This document shows positions 20,254-37,595 of a stretch of DNA of 64,000 nucleotides, one piece after another. The notes beneath the pieces are model-generated. The model searched no databases. It had not been told where the DNA came from and was given only the letters and a program-made list of their open reading frames with translations. Source of the stretch: Linnemannia hyalina (lineage: Eukaryota > Mortierellomycota > Mortierellomycetes > Mortierellales > Mortierellaceae); NCBI GenBank assembly GCA_019671135.1, contig JAHRHY010000014.1, forward strand, positions 370,001 to 434,000, read 5' to 3'. Each line of letters opens with the position of its first letter. The stretch's first letter is position 1. Position numbers and translations under genes: made by a program.

Positions 20254-23200
20254 TTATCGCAGGCGGTTGGCCGTGGTGAGGCGAGTGGTGACCTTCTGCG
20301 CATCCTGATCAGCAATCAAGGCCTCCAAAGACGAAGCTGCTGGCTTCTGATGACCGCCACTCTTGCCACCAGAAGAGACAGGCCGATCTCCTCCTCCCTG
20401 GGTCACAGTCCCGCTGCTGCTTTGGCTATTTTGGCTGTGGGCGCTCTCGATCGATCCAGTGGTCGAAGGAGGAGGTGGCGACGCCTGTCGCTGGCCAGGA
20501 GTCAATGTCGACGTTGGTGGGTGAAGGCTGTTCGGGCTGAAATATCCCGTCACATGCGTCGCCTTGGTCGTCAACGATTCAATCACCTTGCGCGCCGTTG
20601 AGGTCCTCTTGACCGACTTGGCCGATTTGTCGCCGCCATCCTTGTCTTTCACGCTCTCGCCCTGACCAAACACACGCGCAAAGCTAGGGATGCCGCTGAT
20701 GCTGCTGCTGCGGCTGCGGCTATGGGACTTGCCCAACGATGGGTTCATGGCCTCCAACTGAGCTGCCAACCCCTCAACAGTCTCCTCGCTGCTGTTGATC
20801 AACTCAACTGACCGGTCAGGAGTTGGATCAGATGCCGAGACATGAATATGAGGCGAAAGTGGCTCAGAGACGGACCCGCTGCGAGAGTGTCCGCCGTGAT
20901 ACGAAAGAGAGCGACCCAAGTCGGTAGAAACACCCAGATAAGATGTCGTATCCTCCGATCGCATCGATGTGGTATCCTCCTCGCTGCCCGACAGCACGTT
21001 AAATCCAGCAGTGCTCTCCGACCCGTCTCCTGCAGAGGTCGCTCCACTGGCAAGAGCCGAAGGCTGGACAAACCACCAGTCATCCTCACCTTCCTGCACC
21101 TTGAACTTGACAGGGGTGTCCTCCGACTTGTCCTTGCGGTTCTTACTGAGGCGCTGCTTGGCCAACGTCAAGTCGTGGTAAAAGTACTGGATAGCAGTGC
21201 CAACACCATCCTCCGCCCGAATCTTCTCTCCGATCGCGTGCGCTTTCTTGATCATCTTCTCATCCGTCGTAATCGTCACCAACGCAGACGTCAATTTCTT
21301 AGTCGTCAATTCATGGCACCAAACACCGACACCAACCTCCTCAAGACGCTGGCCCCAGAAGTACTGGTCACCAAAGAAGGGCTTGACCACCGTAGGGATA
21401 CCCGCACGCAGACCAGCTGCGACTGTACCGGCACCACCGTGATGAACGCATCCAGACAACTGCGGGAAGAGCCAGTCGTGGGGGACAGACTTGAGCATGT
21501 ACACGCTTGAGGGGATGACAATCTCCTCCGTCGTAGTCTTCTTGGCAGCAGAAGCAGGGTCATCCTGGCTAGTAACGCGGTCAGACCATCCCTTGGAGAT
21601 AATGGCACGAACGCCAGACTTGACAACAGCCTCGATAATAGTACGAGTCATGCCATCAGGGTCTGGAACCACCATCGAACCGAAACCAATGTAAACAGGC
21701 TTGCGGTCAGGGTCTGCCTTCAAGAAGGCGACAAGGTCATCAGGAGGGGTCCATTTGAGGTCAGGGTTGTCCAAGAACCAGTATCCGGTGACATGAACCC
21801 ACGAGTACCAGTCCATAGGGGCGGGGACAAGGTTGGGACTCCAAGAGTACAAGCTTGGAACACGGTGAGCCTCCATCTTCTCCAGACTGGTGGGTGGCAA
21901 TCCCAACATATCCTTGCGCCACTTGTTGACCTGGCCAGAGATACCCTTCCAGAACACCTGCTCGATCATGACATGAGTCATGTAGTTGTATCCGCGACCC
22001 AGGTTGTGCTCAGGAACGGCGAATGGATGGGGGAAGGCACGAGTTCTTGTCCAGGGGAAGGGGAATGCTCTGAAGTAGGGAATGTCGAGACGCTCGGCGA
22101 TGTGGATACCGGCCATAGCGGAGGGTGACTCGATCAAAACATCGGTGCCCTGACAGGCCAACCAGGCAGTTTCCATGAGCTCATCCAACCAACCGCGGAA
22201 GCGCTTCATACCTTCGCGGAAAAAGGACACCGTAAACATGCCGTTCTCGACACACAGCTCAATCAGCTCACCAGGATCTCCCTATTAGCAAAGAATGCAG
22301 CGTTCGAGTTAATAAAAGGCTCAAGGCATTCACCCATAACGAGACACCTCGTACCATGAAGACGTGGACTTACTCCGACGAGGCCAAACTCGATCCCGTG
22401 TCCTTCGATCCAGTCCTTGTACTCTGCGTGGGTGGCGATACGGCAAGAGTGCCCATCCTTCATGAGACGCTTGCAGAGGGCAATATAAGGTTGAACATCA
22501 CCACGACTTCCAATGGTCAAACAGGTAATGTGCATGGGGCGCGAGGGCTTGAAACCTGGGCTGGAGGCCCACGAAATGGGCTCCACATGGACAGGTTCCT
22601 CACGAAGCAGCATTGAGTCCATGACACGAGACTCCATGGGATCATCAAGCTCAATCGACGGCGTCTCTGCAATCGCCTGAGCTCTCTGCTTCAAACGCTT
22701 CTCCTGGGCCTCGGGGGTGATGCGGTGGCGAAGGGTGTCCAAGATGGTGTTGCGGGTTTCGGTTGTCGAAAACTCAAAGAAAATCTCCTCGTCCGTCTTG
22801 GTCAGGATACTAAGACCGTGGAAGTAGAACCGGGTACCCTTGTGCTTGTCGACCTGCTCAATGTCGGCCAGGGGCATAATCATTTTGGTGCGGGTTCCAT
22901 ACAGCTTGGACTTGTAGCAGAGGTAGTTGTCCGACAAGTACACTCTTCCGTAGAGAGGAAGAAATCGCAGCAAGTAGCCTGAAACAACAGCACTCAAGCC
23001 TTCGGTGTCAGGCAACGAGAACTCCTTCCTGAATGCATCTTGATCCTCCTCGTTCAAGGTTGCCGGCTCATTCGCACCCAAAAAGTCGGGCTTGTGTTCG
23101 GCAATCCAGCTGGTTGTGCCTCGAACAGAGAATGAAAGCGAGTGGCGAGCCTTTTCCTTGTCGTTGTCTTCTGTATCTGAGCTTGGCTGAGATTTGGCCA

Positions 23201-25926
23201 GGTCATGGTGGGGAGGTTGGAGACCGCTGCGTTTGGATCCTGTGGCGCTGCGGAACAAGCTGCGTGATCCTGACAACGAAGACAATGGACGAAGTAAGGT
23301 CTCGACAGGAGTTGTGTGAGACGTTCCTAGGGCCTTTCGTGACGAATGGATATGGGGTGAGGTGCTGTCGTAAATCTTGTAGACGCGGCTGGGGTCCTGA
23401 GTGGCCATTTCCTGATACTTTTTCACCTGCGCCTTCAACGCCGCCAATGTCTTCGTCGCCTCGTTGAAGTAGGCAAAGTAGTACTAATTGACAGCAACAA
23501 CTCTGATTAGCACAACATTCATGATTGGGAATAGCTATAATAGCAAGGGAAAACAGTAGCACTCGTAGTAGACATACCTCGTCAACGGCATAGGACTCGT
23601 CGCTCTCCATAACTTTGACCTGGATGGCCTCTGCAAAGGCCATGGTGTTCATCTCTACGTCCAACACATTCGCCAAAGGGATTGAGATCTATATAACCCA
23701 AACAGGTGTCCCATGCATGCACGCACGCAGACGAATAAGTAGGCTAGCTGTTAGGCTAACTGTTATGGTTTCGTCTCCTATGGTGTCCGGTAGGGGTAGC
23801 GATCGAATTATATTTTAATGAACAGTAACATACCTTGACCTTGTCACCCTCCATTTTGGCATGAAAGATGGACTTTTGGATGGCTTTGACCCAGTCCGTC
23901 TTGCCCAGCTCCGAATCCGTCTTGAACGTGTATTTGCGGTTGTTGGTGAAAATATAGAAGCTGTGGTCGCTGTGCGGCGAGGGCTCGGCTGAGAGTGCAT
24001 GCTTAAGATCAATGGTCTTGATGGGATAGTACACGTCCTATAACAATTGCAAAGATAAGTATTGTCAGCAATGAATAGGCTAATGAAATGACGATGACTA
24101 GACCTATGCATGCGAATGACAACAGAACCCCGCGAGACTTACTGTCTGGTTTCCGTAGTAGCTGAGGACGTCGTTCTTCAAGATGAACCAGTAGCGCGTA
24201 AACTGCTTCGTAGTCTTGGACTTTTTGACAAAGAATCCTTCCTTCTGGATGACATCCTGTATTGTAACAGCGGAAGTTGATCAATGGTTAATAAATAAGC
24301 TCTCTGGGATAAGAAACCGATAGTCCTGCATCATGTAAAAAGTAGATACCTGGCTGGGGAGGTTGGCGTAGAAGCAGATGTGGTTCGTCGTCAAATACAT
24401 GTATCCAGGAAGAAGGACCGAGCGAGCCAACCAGCAAGAGTATTCTAATGATGACAACAATATGCAGCATATATGCTGGTTAGTCCTTAAAGATCCGATC
24501 GCGCATATTCTTATGGCTAAGACTGAGTCGTTCAATAGCCGTCATTCCTCACCTCCGAGAAAGTCCTCCAGTTCTGGGTAACCAAAGGCAGCCTGCAGCT
24601 TTTCGGCGACAGTCTTCTTGTCGCGTACTGAGCCAAACGAGGTCCCACTGGTCGATTTGGCGATATCACGATCATGGCTCACGGATCGAGCCTTCTCAGA
24701 ATCACGGTGATGGTGCTTGTAGGAGCCAGGCTGCAGATGGGCACTGTGGTGATCACCCTCGTCATCGCTAAAGTCCTCCTGTTCGCCCTCCGAGTGAATT
24801 CCCAGTCCGTGAGCCGATTCCTGACGGAAAAGCATTCTATGCAATGCATTGTCTTGCTCTATTGACATCATTTGAATAAATATCCAAGAAGAGTTAATTC
24901 TCTCGGTTTGCCACCAGTTTATCACGAGCAATAACTGTAATGAGTTTCGGATTGCATTGAACATGAACATCTACTGCTGTTTTTGTATTCACTCAAGTCA
25001 GTACCTTGACGATTGACATGAACCATATCATCGTCCTCTTCGGAGCCAAAGTCGGACCGGTTCTGGGAAACTCCCATGTTCTCCTACAAAGGTTATTCGA
25101 GAAATAGAGGAGATACAAAAAGGTATGGCTCAATTTAGCCTATGACGCGAATCGTGCACTGCGTTGGACCCTGATTTGTTGTCCGACAATGCTATTTTAT
25201 ATATTTTTTGGTGTTTTTGCGTTCTTTGGCGAGAGCCGGATGACCCATTGGATCTGGGTACAAGATGGTGCTGGGGTCACGTTGCTGCAGTCTAGACAAC
25301 TGTTTGGAACCAGGCTGTTTTTTTTGCTGTTGTGTTCGTTGTGCACTTCTCCTCGCACTCTTTTATCCCTGTTCTTTGTAATGTCGGTTTCTTGGACCTT
25401 TGTCATTACCAGCAACAAATACAACAAAAGTGATGCTTGCTTGTTTCATTACTGTCAGTCTGTTCGCTTTGCCTTGACATATGATATTCGCCTTTCTTAT
25501 TAAAATCTCTTTGTTGGTTCATGCTGTTGTTTTTCTCACCCTCTCTCTCTCTCATGACTCCGATCGGTCACGCAGACCACCAAAAGAAAGAGAGTCATTG
25601 AAAACGAGCAACCCCAACCCGTTTTTGTTTTTCAACACCTCTCTCACACTCCGTCCTTCTTTGTCCGCTGGCATTATTCCTGTTGCGAAATTTAACATTT
25701 CTGCACATGTGTCCGTGTGGCTCCAATCATGAAAGTGTCGAATGGGGGGCGGGGGCGGAGAAGGGGAAGTGGAAGGGCACTGATAGGGTCTCCAAGGAAA
25801 TGAAACGATATACAAAAAGAAGTTTCAATGTAAAGGCGACCTTACCGAACGAAGAGCGGCGGCAACAAACTGGAAGAGTGCCGAACCACCAGTCGGTGGT
25901 TTGACGACTTTGTCACCGAGACTCAT
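20254..25926 (-). CDS. ATG26: Sterol 3-beta-glucosyltransferase Atg26/Ugt51
   Basis: Transfers glucose from UDP-glucose to ergosterol at membranes; some fungal orthologues act in pexophagy. Nine exons: 25926-25846, 25083-25005, 24858-24553, 24444-24350, 24256-24143, 24037-23834, 23688-23578, 23483-22374, 22281-20254; 1375 residues, within the family range. Order: disordered N-terminus; first GRAM half ([20 protein letters not shown], about 160-187) split by a PH domain (188-293: [20 protein letters not shown] ... KTDWVKAIQ); second GRAM (about 481-587, [14 protein letters not shown]); GT1 domain from about 646 ([13 protein letters not shown]), with [21 protein letters not shown], and the UDP-sugar signature HHGGAGT at about 980. 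A Ser-rich tail of about 230 residues follows. Intron 1 is unusually long (762 nt). Confidence 0.95.
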
Positions 25927-27390
25927 GTTGTGCTTATTTGTTTTCGTTGGATGAATGTGAGATGGAGCTGCGTAACAATCGTTTTCGAGAGAGATGGACG
26001 ATGAATGCGAGAAGAGTAAGAAATAAAAAAAGGAGAGGAAGAAAGGAGAAAAAAAAGGAGCGAGTGAGAGGCGAAGAATGAATCGTCGCCGGGGGTGATA
26101 GTGCGTGAGGGTGGTGAACGTGAGGATGAGAGATAAAGAGAGAAGGAGGTAAAGAGAGTGACAAAGGGGTAAGAGGAACAAAGGAACAAAAGGACAAGCA
26201 TCAGCGCTTAAATAAGGTGGACAAGGTCGGGACTGCGTTTGGACTGCCCAAGGGTAGACAAGCACAGGTCAGCAACAAAGTACACGGCTGTTGAATGAAT
26301 TCCACCACCGACACAAACACAAAGGAAAATAGAAAATGACAACGGATAACGGCAACACAGAAGTTGCACGGATGAATTGTCTGCCCAATTGCCGTTTGAC
26401 AAAAGGCCCCGACTTGACTTCATTGACTGGCATTCATTATTTACCGCTACGCTAAGCTAAGCTAAAAAAACCTCTTGTCTTGACCTGCCAGAAAACAACG
26501 GCTCTCGTACGTATTGTACTACAAATCTCATCCTTGGCTTACTTACTTTGCTTCCAGAAACACAAACTGACACATCCTTGCATTTTTCCATTCTTCCATC
26601 CTCTTTACCAACCTTATCTCTAAAAACTCCGTGGACCTTATTTGCCAAGTCCCCTCAAAAAGACGACAATCCAGTAATTGGCAACAACCAGGGACAAGAC
26701 AAGACATGACATGCATACAAACAAGGCTCATTAAAAACAAGGCTCGCACGTTGTGCGAAAAAAAAAAGGTAACGGATACAAAAGACCTTTTTTTTTTCCT
26801 CCCTCGCATTGATCGGCTTCTAGGGCATTGAGACCTGTGGCCTCCAGGTGACGGTTGTGGGACAAGTTGTGTCGATGCCGGTTGTTGCCAAGGAATTTCA
26901 TATTGCGATAGCCCAGATGGGAATTCTCCTTCGATGCTTGGCCACAGCCATCGTGCGTCGGTGTTTCTAACAAATAAAGGGCTACACTTGCAAACAAGGT
27001 TTTTGCTCATGGCTGTTGCAAGGAAGGGAAAAAAAGGGTCCAAGCTACCCCCCTTCATCATTTTTTCGTGGGGCAAGATACCAGCATGTTGATTCATTCA
27101 AAAACAGTGCCGGGGAAAGAAAAGGGGAAGGAAAGCGAGCGAGGATGAACTGAACAGCAGGTGTTTTTCTTGTCAAACACGTGCTAAGCAACAATGAGAA
27201 GGGATGAAGCTGCAGAGAGCAATGAGGGTAATCAGTCCATGGTCCTCATATCAATCGAGGGTGTGTGCTGGACGGTGATAGACATCTTTATTTTTGATAG
27301 TGACAAAGATATGTATGTACAAGGACAACGAAAACTACGTGTTTCGTGCAACTAGATCCAATGGGGTTGCTATTCTCAATCGACTGCTAT
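25927..27390. other. Intergenic, ATG26 promoter side
   Basis: 1.46 kb without a supported gene. The first ~250 bp upstream of ATG26 are GA-rich on the plus strand (CT-rich in the sense of the gene). An open minus-strand frame at 26543-27097 has no family signature and is treated as chance. Confidence 0.5.
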
Positions 27391-29090
27391 TTACATGGCA
27401 CGACCACTGCCGCCACGCGCATTGGCCTGCTCCTTCATCTCCTGCCTGTGCCAGAAATCCGCCTCTTCCTGGAGGTTCTTCTCGATACGCTGGTTCAACT
27501 TGTGCTCAAGATGCTCAACACCATCGTACAGCATATGGGCACGCTTTTCGATGTTTTGGAGTCCATGGTGAAGATCACGCCTGAGGGCGTTCATACGACC
27601 AACGCGCTCGGGGAGTTCATCATCCTTGGCACCAGGGACGACCTTGACGATGTACTTTCCGTCTTTGTAGTCGCTCATGGAGGCACGGCGGGAGAGTTCG
27701 ATCGGGTGCTTTTCGTTACGGCTCTGACGTTCCTTGGGCACTGAGGCATCGACAACGTTCTCGTGGACCTTGCGGGCAGTGTCTTCGGCGTTCAATCCCA
27801 ACAGGGACGCGTGGTTGACGACATAGTCGTGTTGCTTGATGGCTGCGGAGGCAACGGCCTTGTCGATAGAGACCCTGCGCGGGCGTTGAGTTGTAGGGGT
27901 AGTCTCAGTCTTGGTGGAGACGGCTGGTGTCTCAGCCGTTGAGCTGCTGCTGTTTCCGCCACCCCACCATAACCATCTGGAGGAAGAAGGCTGTTCACCT
28001 GCAGTAGTCTCCTTGTAGAAGGCAGACTCCTTGGCATTCTGGGGCATGTTATGGAACTTGTTCGTATGGTCTGTGGAGCCAACCTTGGCGGCGATGACTG
28101 AAGCCGTCTCATGCAAGAGACGATCGGCCTCGGCTCTCTGGCTATCCAACCAGGACTTGGCCTCATTAACCGACTTCTCGACGCCCTTATTGACATGGTC
28201 CTGACCAGTCTCCTTGTACGCCTCTGCAAGATTCTCGCTCTTGCGCTTGATATCCTCCCAGCTGGCCTGTGTCTGGCGAGCGATATCGTCGACAGCGTCG
28301 ATGGTCTTGTGTCCCAAGTCCAAGGCCGTGTCCTCGGTTGTTTGCTTGAGATCCTGCAGAGAGGCAGAGGGTGTAGACGAGGCAGTCTCACCAGGGTGAG
28401 AGACTTTGAGGGGGATCCAGGTGTGTTTGAGCTGGTCGTAGTGGGCTGGGAGGAAGTAGGCTCCAGTCACGGCGGCTAATGTCAAGGGAGTCAGGATCTT
28501 CACAGACATTCTTGCTATTGTTTGAATAGTAGAACCAAGTTCAAAAGGCGTGAGTATTTTTTTGTTGTTGATTGGAATACTAATTGCTTTTTTTCAATCC
28601 AGCTTCGGCATCATCGTCTTCTTTCCTCCACTCATTTATTCGGAGCTACCTTTCTTCCTCTTTCTCTCTCTCTCTCTCGCTCACTTTCAACGAGATGAAG
28701 AACAAAAACACTTACGGACGCGGTTGACAAGCATGGATCCAGCTACAGCAGCTGCTCCGGCGTAGGCGACACCTGGAAGTAATGGCTCCTGCTCAGCCTT
28801 GTACTTTATGTACGCATCCTATTTACAACGAGGCAGAGTTATAAAACATACGCAATGCGTCAAAAAAAACTGGGCCTTCTCTTTTTTTAGCTTTGGATTG
28901 CGGTGAGAAGCTGGCAGTGGATAGCCAGAGCAAGGGATAGGGAAGAATGGGTGGATTGGTTGTCGTGGTATGGTCTCATGGTCGTGGGAAAGGCAGGAAC
29001 TGGCAAGGAAAAGGGTGCAATTAAGCGGGGAGCTGCGTCATTTTAGCTGGAGGAGAAAGAGAGGGGAGTGCTTACATCGGTGAAACCCAT
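27391..29090 (-). CDS. MIC27: MICOS subunit Mic26/Mic27-like (ApoO family)
   Basis: Mic26/27 subunits sit in the mitochondrial inner membrane and shape crista junctions. Three exons, 29090-29076 (15 nt: MGFTD), 28818-28716 and 28514-27391, give 413 residues, longer than the usual ~230-270. The ApoO core is at residues 6-70: LLPGVAYAGAAAVAGSMLV (membrane segment 1), then KILTPLTLAAVTGAYFLP (segment 2). After it comes a long soluble part: amphipathic helices with apolipoprotein/LEA-like spacing (about 90-180), a Ser/Thr/Pro linker, and a C-terminal charged coiled coil. The N-terminus lacks a classic presequence. Family assignment rests on the hydrophobic core; the extension is unlike the known members I can recall. 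Confidence 0.72.
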
Positions 29091-30157
29091 GGTGGTAAAG
29101 TGTGGCAGTGGTGGCAGTGGTGGTGATGGTGGGTGAAGTAGGTGGGAATAGTAAGAATAGAGACTGGGAGAATTTGTGTTTGTTTGTTAGAAGAGAGTGA
29201 GAAGAATGTGTGTGTGAAAAAAAGAGGAGAAAAGTGCGGAACGATGTTGCCTTTCAAAGAGTCCAGGTGAATAATCCATGAGGGTGGCTCAGGTTGCCAA
29301 ACACTCGGAGGAAGGAGTGGCTAGTTACAAGGGCATCATGACCTCTTTTTTTTTGACGCAATTAGGCGAGACACCATTAAGGAGGGGCTGTTGGAGGAGT
29401 GCCTTTGAAAGGGCTAGGAGGAAAGCGACGATCTCGATTGGTGTCTGACTCTGAAAATGACACTCTGCAACGCGCCATGTCTCACAACTGACCATAGTTT
29501 TGTAAGTAATAGTTCGATGTACGTACTTCTCGTTTCGTAGAAAGGGAGAGGACGGCTGTGGACCATGGGCTCAACTAATCTAAACATAGGATGAGGGCGA
29601 TCAACGTCCAAGTGGACAAGCAGAGATCCCGCGTTTATTCACGGGTGTATATTGAAGCTTTTCCATTCGTCTTTATTCTCTTTCTTCTACGCTTCTTCAC
29701 TGCTATTTGTTTACGGTGTTGCTCAGGGGAGTTACGATGGGTAGATAGGATGTAACAACAATGGTCGTATATGCAAACAAGATAAATAGAGCCCCAGATC
29801 GCCGTTTTTTCTTCTGTCCGCCATGCCCTCTTCCTCTTCTCCTTGAATCTTGCTTTCCTTGTTTTTCCTTGCTCCATTATCTCCTTCCTTTTCCTTTTCC
29901 TTTTCTTTCTCGCATTCTTCCTCCTCACATCTCTTTGTCGTTACGTGTATCGTTTTACTTTATTCTAATTTTGCTCTTATTCCCATCCCCACCCTTCAGG
30001 TCTCGCATCCGACATTCGAGACCTTCAACAACCTTTTCTACTCTTTGAACACCTACAATACCTACAATACCTACAACAACCTGGCGACAACAATCACACC
30101 ATTTCACATTTTCGTTCCTCTCCAAATAATTTGCGAATCTCCATCAAACGACCTAAA
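29091..30157. promoter_or_regulatory. Divergent MIC27-like / MFS intergenic region
   Basis: 1.07 kb between opposed start codons. A CT-rich leader (about 29870-30000) precedes the transporter gene. No other gene was recognised. Confidence 0.5.
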
Positions 30158-32760
30158 ATGTTGAACGAAAAGGACCACATAACGTCCTCAGAAACATGCA
30201 CCCAAAACGGCGACAACATCAAGAGTATCGATAACAATGATGGCGATGCTCGATACCCCGTCGAGCTCAAGGACTCTGTAGGCACCTTTGACCCAGAGGC
30301 ATTAGCATTCGACCCAAACTCTGAAGAAATCAAGAAGGTGCGGTGGAAGATTGACAAGAGGCTTATCCCGCTTTTGGCTGCTATGTATCTGTGCTCGTTC
30401 TTGGACCGTGCCAACATTGGTATGTTGCTTTGTTTGACTTTGTCTTTTTGCAATTGTGTTTTTGATTTTGTTGTTTATGAACGGACGTGAAAGAGGGGCG
30501 TGTAAGACAACCAGTTTCATGGCTTGGGGTTTTTGTTCTAGTCGGTCTGAACGTTACAGAGTTGGGTAGCAACATTGAAACTGCTGAAGGCGCTTTGACA
30601 TTTACACCACTCTTCAATAATCATATAGGCAATGCCAAAGTCGCAGGCATGGAAACAGACCTGAACCTCCAACCCGGCGAGTTCAACATCGCGCTGAGTA
30701 TCTTTTATGTCGGCTACGTGATCGGGGAGGTTCCCTCCAACATGGCAGTAAGTTTATTTTCTGTTCACAAGCCGACATCAAACACACCGTACAAGGATCA
30801 AACCCACCTCGGGATCAACCTTTTTTTCTTTCGCTAACAATAGTGTCTTTTTTTTTTTTTGCATAATTGTTACCTGTAGTTGAAGCAATTTGGCCCCAGG
30901 CTTTGGATCCCTGCTGTGATGTTTCTATGGGGAACGGTCATGATTGCCATGGCAGCCGTTAAAACTGCGGGTGCTCTTTATACGGCCCGCTTCTTTCTTG
31001 GTCTAGCTGAATCAGTAAGTTGTCTCTTTTTACGGTTGTTTTTTTTCATTCCTCGCACGGGCTTTGCTAACTGACCAGTACGGTACGACTTGGACCAATA
31101 TTGCAAATTACCTAGGGATACGCACCAGGACCTGTGTATGTGATCAGTATGTGGTACGCACGCAATGAGCAGGCCATTCGTGTTGGACTCTTCTTTTCTG
31201 CATCTACAGTTGCCGGCGCCTTTGGAGGACTCTTGGCTTATGGTATGAAGGGTACTTTTTTTCTTCGTTCAGGCAAAAGTGAACAAGGTGTCCACCCATG
31301 AACCCCATTTAATTGGTTCCCTTTATCTCTCCCTCTTGCGTAGGCATCTCACATATGGTAAGGAGAAGGAGGGCGTCGTCGCGGAATCCCGGGAATATTG
31401 GTACTCGGGAACCATCGTGGAAATTAGGGATAAAAAAAACAAGGAGAACAAAGGGGCCAAATACCATTCAGGGACACTTTTCAGCTCTACTAAAACACCT
31501 TCTTGATCTCCGCTCTTTTTTTCTTCACCTTCAACAGGACGGACTCCATGGCCTACATGGATGGCAATGGATTTTCATCATCGAGGGAATCCCAACAATG
31601 GTCGTCTGCATCATAGCCTTCGTCTACCTCCCGAACTTTCCAGAAACCTCGACTTTCCTCACACCGGCAGAACGAGACCTGACGATCAAACGATTGGCCG
31701 TAGAAGCAGGACCTGGCGACGAGTCTCACTTCTCGTGGGTTCAGTTCTGGGCTGCGTTCAAGGACTGGAAGGTGCACATGCACATGTTGATCGCTTTCCT
31801 TCATGGTATTCCCTTCGCGTCCCTTGGGCTCTTCATCCCTTCTATCGTGCAGGGGTAAGTGTATTTTCGGATACGAATTTTTTTTTGGGCGTATGCTCTC
31901 CCTTGACGTCTTGTGGAGCTATCTTGACTGACCCAACCATCTCGACTTTTTTTTTCGTATATGTATATTTTTGTGGACAGGTTCGGCTATGAGTAAGTGA
32001 GATATGCGCATTGCATAACCAAGCGTCAACTTGCCAATGTACATTCGCCTCGTACTAATAATACCCTTCCGCGTATTTTTTGCTTCGTTCCTTGAAAATA
32101 GCCACATCACAACACAGATCATGACGGTCCCCATCTATGTAGTAGCATGTTTTTCAGTCATCTCGTTCACTTACTCATCCGACCGCAAAAAGGAGCGTGG
32201 ATTCCACCTGGCTATCCTCTCATTTATGGCCACGATTGGGTACAGTCTCCTAGTCTTTACAAGACACTCACCCGTAGGAGTACGCTATGCCAGTTTGATG
32301 ATCTGTGCTTCTGGAACCTATGGCTATGTTCCTGTGATGTTGAGCTGGTCTGGCGTCAATATTGGAGGACATACGAAACGAGGCGTTGCGATCGCGTTGA
32401 TTATCTCGATTGGCCAGGTCGGGTCTGTCATCGGCGGACAGCTCTACCGTAACGACGACGGTAAGTTATACGTACTTTTTATCGCGTCGATGTCCGTTTT
32501 TGGATAGATGCCATCTAACTTTTACTGACGACGACATTCCACTTCATATGTGAAAACGATAATTAGCCCCGTTGTATGTGCGTGGACATTCGATTAGCGC
32601 GATACTGATGGCACTGGCGACAGTATCCGTGTCGGGGTTCAAGTTCCTGTTGACGCGCGAGAACCGACGCCGGGACAGATTGACGCTCGAGGAGTATGCG
32701 CTCGAGAGCAGTGGGGCCGATCTTGCGGACAAGCATCCTAGCTTCCGTTTCTACACATAG
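30158..32760 (+). CDS. MFS anion:cation symporter (Dal5/Tna1-like)
   Basis: A plasma-membrane major-facilitator transporter of the fungal ACS family, whose members import organic anions and vitamins such as allantoate, nicotinate or pantothenate. Nine exons: 30158-30419, 30629-30747, 30880-31014, 31116-31242, 31344-31357 (14 nt), 31538-31854, 31981-31992 (12 nt), 32102-32460, 32567-32760; 512 residues. Family marks: KIDKRLIPLLAAMYLCSFLD, RANIGNAK, the TM2-3 stretch FYVGYVIGEVPSNM, GYAPGPVYVISMWYAR, and GWQWIFIIEGIPT, giving the expected 12 hydrophobic segments. The gap to the divergent neighbour suggests its own promoter. The substrate cannot be assigned from sequence. Confidence 0.88.
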
Positions 32761-33366
32761 ACCATTGTTGATGTTGTTTTTTAGTGGCAAATTCAATTGT
32801 ATTTCTGTCGTATGAGTTGTATCCAGGGTGGACATGTGTCAATCAAAAGTCACAGGGAGGGTTGTTAGGCTTTCTTGGTTTGAACCTTGTCTGTGGACCT
32901 CGATCGCACGGTATTCTTCCTGAGGGTAGGATATAGTAGAACTAGAAGCCATATCGAAAGAAGAAGTACCTATCCATTTCATGTCTTTGTCGATACTGTA
33001 TATGCATGCCAATGGCATGGCAGGGATACTCATGATCGACGGTCCAGGATCTTCCTTTATTATTTGGATTGAATGTGAGTGACTTTGTGGGTTTGGTGTT
33101 TGTCTGTGTTGCACCAAATGGCACGAGTCAAAATTCTCTTCTCTGAGGTCATTGGGTTCATCTTTTTCTTAATTTTTTTATTTCTTTCCCTTCTCCACTC
33201 TTCCCTTTCTTCTTCGACAACTCTTCCTCCCTTCCTTTTCTTACCTCTTACTTCTTGCCTCTTACAACTTCCAAACTCATACCTCCTCCTACCTACCCTC
33301 AACACGTACCCCTCACAACTCTCACACGCATAATTGTAAAAAAAAGAATAACCGCCACCCATCAGA
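32761..33366. other. Intergenic, SNF1 5' region
   Basis: 606 bp. The last 200 bp form a TC-rich leader (about 33166-33300) just before the SNF1 ATG. No gene was seen. Confidence 0.5.
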
Positions 33367-37480
<4,114 letters not shown>

Positions 37481-37595
37481 ACACTTTTTGCGTCTTTGTT
37501 CTTGTAATACAAGGAATTGAACGGGCGTTTGTCGAATTTGTATCTCGTTTTTATATATATATATGTTTTTGTACAACTGAGGAAAAGGCTGGCTA

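Noticed and set aside
20842..21510. 222-codon plus-strand frame opposite ATG26
   Set aside because: It is a shadow of the glucosyltransferase exon, which holds HHGGAGT and other signatures.
26543..27097. 184-codon minus-strand frame
   Set aside because: No domain, poor composition, and it crosses A/T runs; more likely chance in the intergenic space.
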